Part shown: piece after piece, positions 53,944 through 63,325 of the stretch | Layout of the letters: each line of letters opens with the position of its first letter | How positions within the stretch are numbered: position 1 is the stretch's first letter | NCBI GenBank assembly: GCA_900471485.1 | Contig: UCEU01000013.1 | Location: 62,001-126,000, forward strand | Direction: 5' to 3' | Source: Hyphomicrobiales bacterium | Lineage (GTDB): Bacteria; Pseudomonadota; Alphaproteobacteria; Rhizobiales; Rhizobiaceae | Length of the DNA stretch: 64,000 nt | The notes under the pieces: model-generated | Seen by the model: the letters and a program-made list of their open reading frames with translations, nothing else | Databases searched by the model: none | Told to the model about the DNA's origin: nothing | Made by a program: the position numbers and the translations under genes

Positions 53944-55128
53944 TTACAAAAACAGCCCGTTCTTCATGCTGCGCATGAGATCCGTGACCTTGTCGTCGGG
54001 CTTTTCCCACAGGATTATCCGCAGTTCCACCACCAGATCGCCCTTTCCGCCGGTGTCGTTGGCGAGCCCCTGACCCTCGACGCGGATGGTCTTGTCGGAG
54101 CCCGACCACGCGGGAACGGTGATGGAAAGCGGGCCGTTCGGGCCGTCGATCGTGGCCTCCGTGCCGAGCACGGCGTTCTCGATCGTAACCGGCAGGACCG
54201 TGTGGAGGTCGAAGCCGTCGACGGTGAAATGCGGGTCCGGCGCGATGTGCAGGGTAACCACCGCATCGCCGCGCTGCATGCCGGTCAATTTGTGGCCCTG
54301 GCCCTTCAGCCGTACCTGATACCCCTCGGTCATGCCGGGAGCGAGCTGGATGATGGCGTCGCGCCCTTCGCCGAGATCGACGGTCAGGCGCCCGCCCTTG
54401 AGCAGTTCGCCGACGGCAACCGTCGCGGTCACCGTCTGGTCCGGCGCCTTTTCCGGCGCCGGCGCGGGCGCACCTGTGAAGCGGCGCACCAGCGACGTCA
54501 GCAGGCTGAGCGGCTGCAGGACGGCGGCGGAGGCCGCAGCGGCGTCTTCGACCGGCTGTTCGGCATCCGCCTTGGGGGCATCAACCGGCTTCTCCGTGCT
54601 CGCCTTGGCGGGCTCGGGACGCTTGGCGGTGCCCGGTGCCGGGCCGGCGGCCTGGCTGCGTCCGCCGCCGGAAGCGGCGCGCGCGCCGAATATCCGCTCG
54701 ACCACCTCTTCGGCCGCTTCCGCGGCGCCGGACTGCTGCTGCTGCCTTGCGGCATCGGCGGCGGCCTTCTGCGCGGCGGCGCGGGCAAGCTCTTCCATCA
54801 CGCGCTCGGCATTCTCCTGCGCCGCCTTGGCGCGGAGCGCGGCTTCGCGGGCGGCGTTGCGTTGCTGCATGATGGTGTTTTCGTCGGCCTTGCTCGCGGC
54901 TGCCGCCTTGGCTTCCGCCATGCGCGCGGCGCTGTCGAACAGGCTGCGTTTCCTGGGGTCCTTCAGCGTATCATAGGCGCGGCCGATCTCGGCGAAACGC
55001 GCGGTCGCGGTCGGATCGCCCTGGTTGTGATCGGGGTGCGCAATCTTGGCCATGCTGCGCCACGCTGCCTTGATCTCGTCCTGCCCGGCGTCACGCCTGA
55101 CGCCCAAAATCTTGTAAGGATCGCGCAT
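53944..55128 (-). CDS. DnaJ-like protein with J domain and C-terminal substrate domain, no zinc finger
   Basis: A 394-residue J protein. The N-terminal J domain (about 3-68) keeps the HPD tripeptide (AKIAHPDHNQGDP) for DnaK stimulation. A long Ala-rich, charged, low-complexity linker follows (about 70-240). The C-terminal DnaJ_C-type domain (about 245-394) carries KGGRLTVDLGEGRDAIIQLA and the family run VEGQGLAND. The CxxCxGxG zinc-binding repeats of DnaJ are absent, as in CbpA-type proteins. The start at 55128 is set by the J-domain start; the frame is open 30 codons upstream. Its neighbours fabI and pdxH are conserved in rhizobia. Confidence 0.86.
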   Translation of the reverse strand: MRDPYKILGVRRDAGQDEIKAAWRSMAKIAHPDHNQGDPTATARFAEIGRAYDTLKDPRKRSLFDSAARMAEAKAAAASKADENTIMQQRNAAREAALRAKAAQENAERVMEELARAAAQKAAADAARQQQQSGAAEAAEEVVERIFGARAASGGGRSQAAGPAPGTAKRPEPAKASTEKPVDAPKADAEQPVEDAAAASAAVLQPLSLLTSLVRRFTGAPAPAPEKAPDQTVTATVAVGELLKGGRLTVDLGEGRDAIIQLAPGMTEGYQVRLKGQGHKLTGMQRGDAVVTLHIAPDPHFTVDGFDLHTVLPVTIENAVLGTEATIDGPNGPLSITVPAWSGSDKTIRVEGQGLANDTGGKGDLVVELRIILWEKPDDKVTDLMRSMKNGLFL

Positions 55129-55383
55129 TTGTCTCAAACCGCCGGTTGGTCGGTGTGCCTGCTCTGTCCTGCACACCGAGTTCAATAACTCATTTGGTGC
55201 GTCCCGGTTCACTTCCAAAGAAGATAAATGGACGCGCTAATGAGGTTGATCCTCCGGTAAAGTTGCTAATCAGTCCTTATTTCGCGTGGGTCCTGCTGGC
55301 GCTTTCACGCCGGATGGTTATCGTTTTGCTAAAAATTGAAGGAAATGCCGAAAGCCGTGCCTGATAGGGCGTGCGGCCGGCTA

Positions 55384-55842
55384 TCAGCTCTCCGGCTGGA
55401 AGCTCAGAAGCTGCCAGTTGCCGCCGCCGACAAGGCAGGTCTTGCCGTAGAATTTGGCGATCCCGACATAGGAGTGGCGGGTCGTGCGGAACTGCCGGCA
55501 AACCTGTCCGGTATCGTTGTTCTCGACGATCGTGTCGATCACGCCGGCGCTGCCGGTCGAGGCGTTCGCCCAAGGCAGCGGGCGACCCTGCAGGCCGTTG
55601 ATGTCGGCCGAGGTGACGGCGTTGCCGACGGTCATTTCATCCGAGATGCTGTCGCTGGTGGGTGCCGGCTGTGGCACGGTACCGGTGGCGACCGAACGAT
55701 CGACCTTCGAGCTGCTGAAGAGGTCGAGCCCCCCGGCCATGCAGCCGGAGAGGGAAAGCACTGCCATGCCGACAACGCAGAAGGCCGCGCTTCGACGCAG
55801 CAGACCCTTTGTATGGCGACCTGACTTTGCTATGACTTCCAC
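55384..55842 (-). CDS. RT0821/Lpp0805-type surface lipoprotein
   Basis: A 152-residue protein with an N-terminal signal ending in a lipobox (VLSLSGC), so it is probably anchored to the outer membrane. The C-terminal part resembles the RT0821/Lpp0805 surface-protein family (QGRPLPWANASTGSAGVIDT, then CRQFRTTRHSYVG). The start is a GTG with a weak ribosome site. It is divergent from pdxH with 66 bases between, and 255 bases of sequence with no visible gene separate it from the DnaJ-like gene (55129-55383). Confidence 0.75.
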   Translation of the reverse strand: MEVIAKSGRHTKGLLRRSAAFCVVGMAVLSLSGCMAGGLDLFSSSKVDRSVATGTVPQPAPTSDSISDEMTVGNAVTSADINGLQGRPLPWANASTGSAGVIDTIVENNDTGQVCRQFRTTRHSYVGIAKFYGKTCLVGGGNWQLLSFQPES

Positions 55843-55908
55843 CCTTCGTCCTGTCCAGTAGCGTAAAGCTGGGCAAATTTCGCATAAACCCGGGGCATTT
55901 GAGCTAAT

Positions 55909-56529
55909 ATGTCGGAAAATGAGTTAACAACCAGTGACTTCACCGAGCGAAACGAGCCGTTCGACCTCTTTGCCGACTGGCTCAAGGAAGCCGAGGCTTC
56001 CGAGATCAATGACCCGAATGCGGTAGCGCTGGCGACGGTCGACGAAAACGGCCTTCCCAATGTCCGCATGGTTCTCCTTAAGGGGTTCGATCTCAACGGG
56101 TTTGTCTTTTACACGAATTTCGAAAGTCAGAAAGGCCGGGAGATCCTCGGGCAGAAAAAAGCGGCCATGTGTTTTCACTGGAAAACCCTGCGTCGTCAGG
56201 TGCGGCTGCGTGGCGATGTCGAAATCGTGACCGTTCAGGAAGCCGACGAATATTACAAGACACGTGCCAGAGGCAGCCGGATCGGCGCCTGGGCCTCCAA
56301 GCAGTCGCGTCCGCTGGAAAGCCGATTCGCGCTCGAAAAGGCAGTTGCCGAATACACCGCCCGCTATGCGATCGGCGATATCCCGCGCCCGGCCCACTGG
56401 TCGGGTTTCCGCATCAAGCCGGTCTCGATCGAGTTCTGGAAGGACCAGAAGTTCCGCCTGCATGATCGCGTCGAGTTCCGCCGCGAAACGCCTGCGGGCG
56501 ACTGGAGCAAGGTGCGGATGTATCCGTAA
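55909..56529 (+). CDS. pdxH: Pyridoxamine/pyridoxine 5'-phosphate oxidase
   Basis: A 206-residue FMN enzyme that makes pyridoxal 5'-phosphate. Family motifs are [59 protein letters not shown] and the C-terminal [10 protein letters not shown]. Length is normal. It is the only vitamin B6 gene in the window. It converges with the polysaccharide deacetylase gene with two bases between stops. Confidence 0.95.
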   Translation: MSENELTTSDFTERNEPFDLFADWLKEAEASEINDPNAVALATVDENGLPNVRMVLLKGFDLNGFVFYTNFESQKGREILGQKKAAMCFHWKTLRRQVRLRGDVEIVTVQEADEYYKTRARGSRIGAWASKQSRPLESRFALEKAVAEYTARYAIGDIPRPAHWSGFRIKPVSIEFWKDQKFRLHDRVEFRRETPAGDWSKVRMYP

Positions 56530-56531
56530 CC

Positions 56532-57578
56532 TCAGCGGCCCATGAGCTTGAGGGGTATACCGGATGCGAGGCCCGAGATATAGCGGGCCTTCTGGTAAAG
56601 CCCGTTGATCGACAGCCGCGGAAGATAGGCGGTGCTGGAAAGCGACCGCGGCGTCACCACGCCCGGCTGCGTCGTCACCGCTATTCTGAAGCCCATGTCT
56701 CCGGCGATGCCGGCCTCTCGCGGCGTCGCCGCGTCGCGGGTGCCATACGGATAGGCGAAGGCCTGCGGCCGCCGGCCGCTGATCTCGGTCACGTAATCCA
56801 GCGACGCCTGCATCTCCGCGCGCACCTCGGCGTCCGACAACCGCGCAACGGCGCGGTGGCTGACCGTGTGGGCGCCGAGCGAGGCCAGCGGGCTCGCGTC
56901 CAGCAGGTTGAGTTCCGGCGCCCCCATGACGAGGTCGTCGACGATCTCGATGGGATCGACGTCATGCGCACGGGCCAGTGCATCGATGGCGGCCACCGCG
57001 GTGCTCTCGTCGCTCTGGTGGATATAGCGGGCGAAGCGCCCGAAGGCCTGCGCCTTGCCCGAAGGCGTCGAGCAGTCGATCGCCTCGCTGCCGCCGCCGA
57101 AATCGAACACCAGCCGCTCTTCCTTGCGCAACAGCGCCGCCAGCGTCTCCCACCAGATCGTATGGGTGCGCTCGGTCAGCCCCTTGGCGACGAAGATGGT
57201 GAAGGGCGCCTCGTGCCGCTCGAAGACGGGAAAGGCGTAGACGAGATTGTTGCGGTAGCCGTCGTCGAGCGTGAACGCCGCGAAGGGCTGCTTGGGTGCC
57301 GGCTCGGCCAGAAGGGCAGGGACGTCGTCGAGCGCCACGAAGCGATAGCCGTCCCGCTTCAGCTGCGAAAGCGCCGCGTCGAGGAACTCAGGCGTGATTT
57401 CGAGATGGGCGTTGGGGGAGAAGGGGGCGCCCTGATCGGGGCGGACATGGTGCAGCGTGAAGATCGCGCCGCGCCCGCGCGCGCCGCGCATCAGGCCGGT
57501 CGAACGGATCACATTTGCCGCTTCCAGCCCGCCGGTGATCGCGATTCGCTTGACAAATTGCTTGGCGCTCGCCTTCAT
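56532..57578 (-). CDS. Polysaccharide deacetylase family protein
   Basis: A 348-residue NodB-homology enzyme. The metal-binding pattern is present: FTLDDGYRNNLVYAFPVFE (DD motif) and HTVSHRAVARLSDAEVRAEM (H-x3-H), with FAYPYGTRDAATPREA as a later motif. It removes N- or O-acetyl groups from a surface polysaccharide or peptidoglycan. No signal peptide is clear at the start (MKASAKQFVKRIAITG), so it may act in the cytoplasm or be held by an uncleaved helix. No polysaccharide cluster is nearby. Confidence 0.85.
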   Translation of the reverse strand: MKASAKQFVKRIAITGGLEAANVIRSTGLMRGARGRGAIFTLHHVRPDQGAPFSPNAHLEITPEFLDAALSQLKRDGYRFVALDDVPALLAEPAPKQPFAAFTLDDGYRNNLVYAFPVFERHEAPFTIFVAKGLTERTHTIWWETLAALLRKEERLVFDFGGGSEAIDCSTPSGKAQAFGRFARYIHQSDESTAVAAIDALARAHDVDPIEIVDDLVMGAPELNLLDASPLASLGAHTVSHRAVARLSDAEVRAEMQASLDYVTEISGRRPQAFAYPYGTRDAATPREAGIAGDMGFRIAVTTQPGVVTPRSLSSTAYLPRLSINGLYQKARYISGLASGIPLKLMGR

Positions 57579-57804
57579 TCCGCTCGCCCTCAGGTGTCGT
57601 CGGGCGGCGAAATTATCAGGCCTGAGGTTAAGTGTTACTGAACATTCGCCTTTTTTCTCGCCGTTTTACCGTTTCTTCACCAAGAAAGGTAAAACTTGAG
57701 AAAAATGGTATCAGTTGCCGCAAAGTCGCGCCACATTGTGGCCTCTTGTAGCGTAACGAGACACCCGCGTGGGACCGCGTCATTCGTACATTGAGGGGAA
57801 GTGC

Positions 57805-59079
57805 ATGAGAAAGCTATTGGCCGCGTTTATGACTGCGACGCTCGTCGTTGCAGCGCCATTGACGGCAATGGCAGGCAGTGCCACCCTGATCCTCGATGCA
57901 CGGACGGGCAAGGTTCTGACCTCCGAAAATGGCGATACCCTCAACCATCCCGCATCGCTCACCAAGATGATGACGATCTATATGGCCTTCGAAGCCATGG
58001 ATCGCGGCAAGATGACCTGGAACACGCCGATCGTCATGTCGAAATACGCCGCTTCCCGCCCTCCGACCAAGCTCGGCGTGCGCCCCGGCACGACGATCAC
58101 CGTACGCGAAGCCATCCTCGGCATGATCACCAAGTCGGCCAACGATGCCGCCGCCGCCATGGGCGAGAAGCTCGGCGGCTCGGAAAGCAATTTCGCCCGC
58201 ATGATGACGCAGAAGGCGCGCCAGCTTGGCATGAGCCGCACCGTCTTCACCAATGCATCGGGCCTTCCCGACAGCCGCCAGGTCACGACCGCCCGCGATA
58301 TGTCGACGCTCGCCGTGGCGCTGATGCGCAACTATCCGAACGAATACCGCCTGTTTTCGACGGCGAGCTTCAATTTCCGTGGCAAGCAGATCCGCGGCCA
58401 CAACAATCTCATGTACCGCTACCAGGGCATGGACGGCATCAAGACCGGCTACACCAATGCCTCCGGCTTCAACCTCGTCAGCGCCGTGCGCGACGGCAAC
58501 CGCCGCGTCGTCGGCGTCGTGATGGGCGGCCGCACGGCCCGCAGCCGCGATGCGATCATGGAAAACCTGCTCGACAAGTATCTCGGCCGCGCATCGAGCG
58601 GCGGCAAGCTGGTCGCCAGCGTCAACGCCCGCCAGCCGGTCGAGGTCGCGTCGGCCGCAGCTGCCAGCGATCTGCCGCTTCCGGCAACCGCACCGCGCTC
58701 GAACGAGCTCGCGCCGCCGCCACAGGCGCTCGGCTATCTCAGCGACACCGTGCCGATGGAGCGCCCGACGGCGCTGGACGAAATGGCCAATGCCGGCAAG
58801 CCCGCCGCATCGCGCCCGGTCGCCAACGGCGAATGGCAGATCCAGATCTCGGCTGCCCCGAGCGACGATGCCGCCCGCGCGCTTCTCGCGCTTGCAAAGG
58901 CCGAAGGCGGTGCTGCGCTGAAGACCGCGTCTCCCTACACGGAAGCCGTCGGCAGTGGTTCGAGCAAGGTCTACCGCGCCCGCTTCGTCGGCTTCCAGAG
59001 CCGCGACGCCGCAACGTCCGCCTGCGATGCGCTGAAGAAGCGCTCCTACGACTGCATGCTGCTGCCCGATCACGGCTGA
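57805..59079 (+). CDS. D-alanyl-D-alanine carboxypeptidase with C-terminal SPOR domain
   Basis: A 424-residue low-molecular-weight penicillin-binding protein. A signal peptide (about 1-23) is followed by the serine peptidase domain with S-x-x-K (SLTK), S-x-N (KSANDAAAAMG) and K-T-G (GIKTGYTNASG). A Pro/Ala linker leads to a SPOR domain (about 345-424), which binds denuded peptidoglycan at the division site. It trims pentapeptides in the periplasm. The start at 57805 is set by GAGGGGAAG. It appears to be transcribed alone from a 225-base upstream region with no visible gene. Confidence 0.92.
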   Translation: MRKLLAAFMTATLVVAAPLTAMAGSATLILDARTGKVLTSENGDTLNHPASLTKMMTIYMAFEAMDRGKMTWNTPIVMSKYAASRPPTKLGVRPGTTITVREAILGMITKSANDAAAAMGEKLGGSESNFARMMTQKARQLGMSRTVFTNASGLPDSRQVTTARDMSTLAVALMRNYPNEYRLFSTASFNFRGKQIRGHNNLMYRYQGMDGIKTGYTNASGFNLVSAVRDGNRRVVGVVMGGRTARSRDAIMENLLDKYLGRASSGGKLVASVNARQPVEVASAAAASDLPLPATAPRSNELAPPPQALGYLSDTVPMERPTALDEMANAGKPAASRPVANGEWQIQISAAPSDDAARALLALAKAEGGAALKTASPYTEAVGSGSSKVYRARFVGFQSRDAATSACDALKKRSYDCMLLPDHG

Positions 59080-59149
59080 TCGGCCATCCATTCCGACTGG
59101 ACATTGCCGGTGAATCAGGGTTCTCCTTCGTAAACAAAAGGAGAACGTG

Positions 59150-59461
59150 ATGCTGGACGATCTTGCCCGAAAATTCGAGCGGGCCTCGAGTGCCTATGCC
59201 GGAGAAAACGGCATCACCCGCGATGCCGACTGGTTCCTGCTGAAGCTCCAGGAAGAGATGGGCGAACTGACCCAGGCCTGGAACCGCGTGAGCGGGCGAG
59301 GGCGGCCCAAGGGCCGTTCCGGCGAGGACATGGCCCGCGACCTCGAAGACGAAGCCGCCGATGTGCTAGGCCACATCCTGCTCTTCGCCCACCGCAACGA
59401 TCTCGACCTCGCGGCCGCGATCAAGCGCAAGTGGCTGTTTTCCTTGGATGAAGCTGTCTAA
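59150..59461 (+). CDS. MazG-like nucleotide pyrophosphohydrolase-type protein
   Basis: A 103-residue single-domain all-alpha protein. The metal-binding pattern EEMGELTQAWNRV followed by EDEAADVLGHILLF gives the E-x3-E and E-x3-D motifs of the MazG/phosphoribosyl-ATP-PPase superfamily. It probably hydrolyses non-canonical NTPs. The ATG at 59150 has GGAG at proper distance. It converges with the GNAT gene with three bases between stops. Confidence 0.82.
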   Translation: MLDDLARKFERASSAYAGENGITRDADWFLLKLQEEMGELTQAWNRVSGRGRPKGRSGEDMARDLEDEAADVLGHILLFAHRNDLDLAAAIKRKWLFSLDEAV

Positions 59462-59464
59462 TCC

Positions 59465-59962
59465 TCAGGAGACGCGCACGCTCAGCCTGTAGAACTTGCT
59501 ATCGACGGCCATGACGGGGAAGCTTGTCGGCAGCGTGCTCTTTTCGACTTCCACGAAGCCGTTCTTCTCGTAGAAGCGATGCGCCGCGAGAAACTTGTCC
59601 GTCGTGCCGAGATAGATGTCCCGAAGCCCCTGCGCCTCTGCGTGCCGCACCAGCGCGGCAAGAAGCGCCGTGGCAACCCCACGTTCGCGGCCGCGAAAAT
59701 CCGCCGCCACGAACATCTTGCGGAGCGCCGCCTGGTCGCTGCCGATATCCTTGAGGCCGATCGTGCCGACCACGGTGTCACCCGACGTCGCCACCCAGAA
59801 CTGACCCTTGCCGGACTGGTAGAACTCGGGAATGGCGGCGAGATCCGGCTGGTCGGCGGCGGTGATCGCGATCCCGAACTCCCCGCTCTGGATCGGCAGG
59901 ATCGTCGAGATCACGCCGCCCTTGTCTGACGGCGTGAAGGGGCGAACGCGGATATCGCTCAT
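59465..59962 (-). CDS. GNAT family N-acetyltransferase
   Basis: A 165-residue acetyltransferase. The acetyl-CoA-binding motif is QAALRKMFVAADFRGRERGVATALL (Arg/Gly loop RGRERGVA), and the C-terminal part has YLGTTDKFLAAHRFYEKNGF. The acceptor is unknown. The start at 59962 (MSDIRVRPF) is chosen because it begins the domain; the frame is open 35 codons upstream over tldD. It is 14 bases downstream of tldD, so it likely belongs to that transcript. Confidence 0.85.
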   Translation of the reverse strand: MSDIRVRPFTPSDKGGVISTILPIQSGEFGIAITAADQPDLAAIPEFYQSGKGQFWVATSGDTVVGTIGLKDIGSDQAALRKMFVAADFRGRERGVATALLAALVRHAEAQGLRDIYLGTTDKFLAAHRFYEKNGFVEVEKSTLPTSFPVMAVDSKFYRLSVRVS

Positions 59963-59976
59963 CGGAGAGGGGCCTG

Positions 59977-61392
59977 TTACGCCTGCGTGCCGCCCACCGT
60001 CACCTGGTCCATCCTCAGATGCGGCTGGCCGACGCCGACGGGAACCCACTGGCCTGCCTTGCCGCAATTGCCGATGCCGGTGTCGAGCTTCATGTCGTTG
60101 CCGACCATGGAGATCCGCTTCATTGCATCCGGACCGTTGCCGATCAGCATGGCGCCCTTGACGGCCGGACCGATCTTGCCGTTCTCGATCAGGTAGGCTT
60201 CGGTGCAGCCGAACACGAACTTGCCGGAGGTGATGTCGACCTGGCCGCCGCCGAAGGAGACGGCATAGATGCCCTTTTTCACCGAGGAGATGATCTCTTC
60301 CGGCGTCTTGTCGCCTGATAGCATGTAGGTATTGGTCATGCGGGGCATCGGCACGTGCGCGTAGCCCTGCCGGCGGCCGTTGCCTGTCGGTTTCATGCCC
60401 ATCAGCCGGGCGTTCTGTCGGTCCTGCATGTAGCCCACCAGCTTGCCGTTTTCGATCAGCACGTTGTAGCCCGAAGGCGTTCCTTCGTCGTCGATGGTGA
60501 TCGAGCCGCGGCGGCTGTCGATCGTGCCGTCGTCGACGACGGTCACGCCCGGGGCGGCGACCATCTGGCCGAGCAGGCCGGCGAAGGCCGACGTCTTCTT
60601 GCGGTTGAAATCGCCTTCCAGCCCGTGGCCGACGGCCTCGTGCAGCATAACGCCCGGCCAGCCGGAAGAAAGCACGACGTCCATCGTGCCGGCAGGCGCG
60701 TCGATCGCTTCGAGATTGACCAGCGCCTGGCGCAGCGCTTCATCGGCGCCATACTGCCAGTTGCCCTCGGCGATGAAATCGCCGAAGCCGATGCGTCCGC
60801 CGCTGCCGTAGGAGCCGCTTTCCTGGCGGTCGCCCTGGCCGACCATGACGGAGATGTTGATGCGCGTCATCGGCCGGATATCGCGGACCCGGTGACCGTC
60901 GGCGCGCAGGATGTCGACCACCTGCCAGCTGGCCGCGACCGAAGCCGTCACCTGCCTGACCTTGTCGTCCTTCCCGCGCAGATAGGCGTCGATGTCCTGC
61001 AGAACCTTGACCTTCTCCTCGAAGGTGGGAGAGCCGATCGGGTTTTCGTCGCTGTAGAGCTTCTTGTTGGTGCCCTGCGGGGCGGCCGCATAGCTGCCGG
61101 TATAGCCGCGCGTCACGGCGCCCACCGCGTCGGCAGCCCGCTTCAGCGCCGAAACAGAGAGATCGCCGGCATGCGCGTAGCCCACCGCTTCGCCGGCCAC
61201 CGCGCGCAGGCCAAAACCCTGCTCGGTGTTGAAGCTGCCGCCCTTGAGGCGGCCGTTGTCGAACATCAGTGATTCCGCCTGCGCGTGCTCGATATAGAGC
61301 TCCCCGTCGTCGGCGCCGGAAAGGGCTTCGGCGACAAGCGAACGCATCTTCGCTTCGTCGGCGTCGAAAAGCGTCAGGAGATCGGTGTTCAT
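59977..61392 (-). CDS. tldD: Metalloprotease TldD
   Basis: A 471-residue TldD/PmbA-family protein. The zinc motif HEAVGHGLEGD (H-E-x3-H) marks TldD rather than its partner TldE/PmbA, which lacks it. TldD works with TldE to degrade unfolded peptides and to mature some RiPPs. The N-terminal domain with ESLMFDNGRLKGGSFNTEQG is typical. No pmbA/tldE gene or RiPP precursor is adjacent. It is followed by the GNAT gene and lies downstream of the ialB gene on the same strand. Confidence 0.93.
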   Translation of the reverse strand: MNTDLLTLFDADEAKMRSLVAEALSGADDGELYIEHAQAESLMFDNGRLKGGSFNTEQGFGLRAVAGEAVGYAHAGDLSVSALKRAADAVGAVTRGYTGSYAAAPQGTNKKLYSDENPIGSPTFEEKVKVLQDIDAYLRGKDDKVRQVTASVAASWQVVDILRADGHRVRDIRPMTRINISVMVGQGDRQESGSYGSGGRIGFGDFIAEGNWQYGADEALRQALVNLEAIDAPAGTMDVVLSSGWPGVMLHEAVGHGLEGDFNRKKTSAFAGLLGQMVAAPGVTVVDDGTIDSRRGSITIDDEGTPSGYNVLIENGKLVGYMQDRQNARLMGMKPTGNGRRQGYAHVPMPRMTNTYMLSGDKTPEEIISSVKKGIYAVSFGGGQVDITSGKFVFGCTEAYLIENGKIGPAVKGAMLIGNGPDAMKRISMVGNDMKLDTGIGNCGKAGQWVPVGVGQPHLRMDQVTVGGTQA

Positions 61393-61502
61393 GTCATTAT
61401 GCTCCGCTGCGGCAGGAAGTGCTTCCAGCCGATGTAGGTCCCGGGGACGGTTCGAGCAAGTGTCGAATTCGTAAGGATCGCAGAAGCGATCAGGCCCTGA
61501 TA

Positions 61503-62096
61503 TCAGGGAAGCGCGTCGTAGCCTTCGGCGAAGCCCTTCAGGTCGACAGGAATGCCGATACCTTCTTCAGGTGTCTGGAAGACGATGAAGGTGGCGCTGG
61601 CGCCGCTGCGGAAGGTCTTCAGCAGTTCGTCCTCGAGCACGACTTCGGCATAGCAGCCATCGGCGAAGCAGCGCACGAAATAGGCGCGGCCGATATCCTT
61701 GCCGTCGACGTTAAGGCCGAGACCGTTGGGCAGCAGCACGCCGAGAGGTGCGAGCACGCGCAGGATCTTCGACTTGCGGTCTGCGGTCTTCAGGACGACG
61801 ACGGAGAGGCCGACTTCCGGGCGATCCTCGGCGATGACGTTCTGCATCAGCGCGCACTGCTCGGTCGAAGCGCCGGCCGGCTTGTCGCAGACGACGGACC
61901 ATGCGCCATGGTTCGACTTCACCGTGCCGGGAGCCTGGGGCTGCGTCTGGCCCGGGGTCGCCTGGGCTGCCGGCGCGCCGGGAGCCGGCTGCGGGGTTGG
62001 CGCCGGCGCAGGCTGCTGGGCGAAGGCGGGCGCCGTCGCGGCGGCCGCAATACACGCTGCCAGGATAAACGGCCGTGCAAGCGAAGGGAAACCCAT
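61503..62096 (-). CDS. Invasion-associated locus B (IalB) family protein
   Basis: A 197-residue secreted protein. A signal peptide (about 1-26, cut near AFA) is followed by a Pro/Ala/Gln-rich stretch (about 27-60) and the IalB domain with VKSNHGAWSVVCDKPAG, a central cysteine and GRAYFVRCFADGCYAEVVLED. The family is named from Bartonella and is common in free-living rhizobia, so the name does not imply invasion. The start at 62096 (MGFPSLARPF) is set by AGAGG; the frame stays open 42 codons upstream. It is divergent from the cytochrome oxidase operon. Confidence 0.86.
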   Translation of the reverse strand: MGFPSLARPFILAACIAAAATAPAFAQQPAPAPTPQPAPGAPAAQATPGQTQPQAPGTVKSNHGAWSVVCDKPAGASTEQCALMQNVIAEDRPEVGLSVVVLKTADRKSKILRVLAPLGVLLPNGLGLNVDGKDIGRAYFVRCFADGCYAEVVLEDELLKTFRSGASATFIVFQTPEEGIGIPVDLKGFAEGYDALP

Positions 62097-62431
62097 GAAA
62101 ACCTCTGGAATTCGAATCAGTGCCGCTAAAGTGAGGCGACCCATCCAAAATGAAAAGCCCCACCTGCTGAAAAGCCGGGGACTACGGCGGAAATGGGACG
62201 TTAACCCGATAATGTTCGCCAAGTCGATTGGCCGGCGTGGCGAATTTGCTTATGATGGTCGTTAAAGGTGGTATTTTCAGTCATGTTTTCCGCGGGAGAG
62301 GGAAGCGAAAATGCCGCATCTACAAATGCTTTGCGCTGTTGCGGCGGATAGCAAACTGTGGTTTGAAGCGCAGAGGATGGCAAGATTCCGTGCGGTTTTT
62401 GCACGGATCAGCGCTAGAGGGAGATGTTAAC
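62097..62431 (+). promoter_or_regulatory. Leader and promoter region of the cytochrome oxidase operon
   Basis: No gene is supported. It separates ialB from coxB. Near its end TCCGTGC (62387-62393) and GCACGGA (62401-62407) form a hairpin with the loop GGTTTTT, 24 bases before the coxB GTG. This stem just upstream of the ribosome site could affect translation or transcript stability. No -35/-10 pair is clear enough to name. Confidence 0.5.
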
Positions 62432-63325
62432 GTGATAAAGAAGGCTTACGCAGCCATGACAGCGCTATGCTGTCTGCTGTTTGCTTCCGGCAGTTATGCC
62501 GACCAACCGATGCCTTGGCAGGCAACATTGCAGCCGGCGGCGACGCCGATCATGCGCTCCATTCATTGGTTCGAGCAGTATACCCTCTGGTTCATCGTTC
62601 CCATCACGCTCTTCGTGCTGGTGCTCTTGATCGTCGTCTGTTTCAAGTTTCGCGCCAGCGCGAACCCGGTTCCGTCGAAGACCAGCCACAACACGCTGAT
62701 CGAAATCGTCTGGACCGTCGGTCCGGTTCTGGTGCTGCTGTTCCTGGCGATCCCGTCCTTCACCCTGTTGACCGACCAGCTGACGCTGCCGGAAAACCCC
62801 GATGTGACGATCAAGGCGACAGCGACGCAATGGCAGTGGAACTACGAATATGAAGGCACCGGCGAAAACCAGCTCGCCTTCGATTCCTTCCTGCTCAAGG
62901 ATCAGGACCGCGCCGCCGCCGGCAAGGAAGACCGCGCCGTCTATCCGCGTCTTCTCACCGTCGACAACGAGCTCGTACTGCCGGTCAACAAGACGGTTCG
63001 CGTTCTCGTGACCGCCGCTCCGACCGATGTCATTCATGCGTTCGCCATGCCGTCCTTCGGCATCAAGATCGATGCCGTTCCCGGTCGCCTCAACGAGACC
63101 TGGTTCAAGGCGGAGCGCGAAGGCCTGTTCTACGGACAGTGTTCCGAGCTTTGCGGCAAGGACCATGCGTTCATGCCGATCGCCATCCGTGTCGTCTCCG
63201 AGGACAAGTACAAGCAGTGGCTGACTACGGCCGCCGCCGACCTTCCCGGAGCCTACAAGGCACTCATGGCCGCAACCGATGGTCCCGCAAAGACCGTCGA
63301 CGTTGCCGATAACGTCGCAAAGTAA
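62432..63325 (+). CDS. coxB: Cytochrome c oxidase subunit II
   Basis: A 297-residue aa3-type oxidase subunit. A signal peptide (about 1-25) is followed by two transmembrane helices (about 45-70 and 85-110) and a periplasmic cupredoxin domain. The CuA ligands are in GQCSELCGKDHAFMP, with the upstream His in DVIHAFAMPSFG and Trp in TATQWQWNYEYEG. It receives electrons from cytochrome c. The GTG at 62432 is used because GAGGGAGA lies before it. It is followed after 18 bases by coxA. Confidence 0.95.
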   Translation: MIKKAYAAMTALCCLLFASGSYADQPMPWQATLQPAATPIMRSIHWFEQYTLWFIVPITLFVLVLLIVVCFKFRASANPVPSKTSHNTLIEIVWTVGPVLVLLFLAIPSFTLLTDQLTLPENPDVTIKATATQWQWNYEYEGTGENQLAFDSFLLKDQDRAAAGKEDRAVYPRLLTVDNELVLPVNKTVRVLVTAAPTDVIHAFAMPSFGIKIDAVPGRLNETWFKAEREGLFYGQCSELCGKDHAFMPIAIRVVSEDKYKQWLTTAAADLPGAYKALMAATDGPAKTVDVADNVAK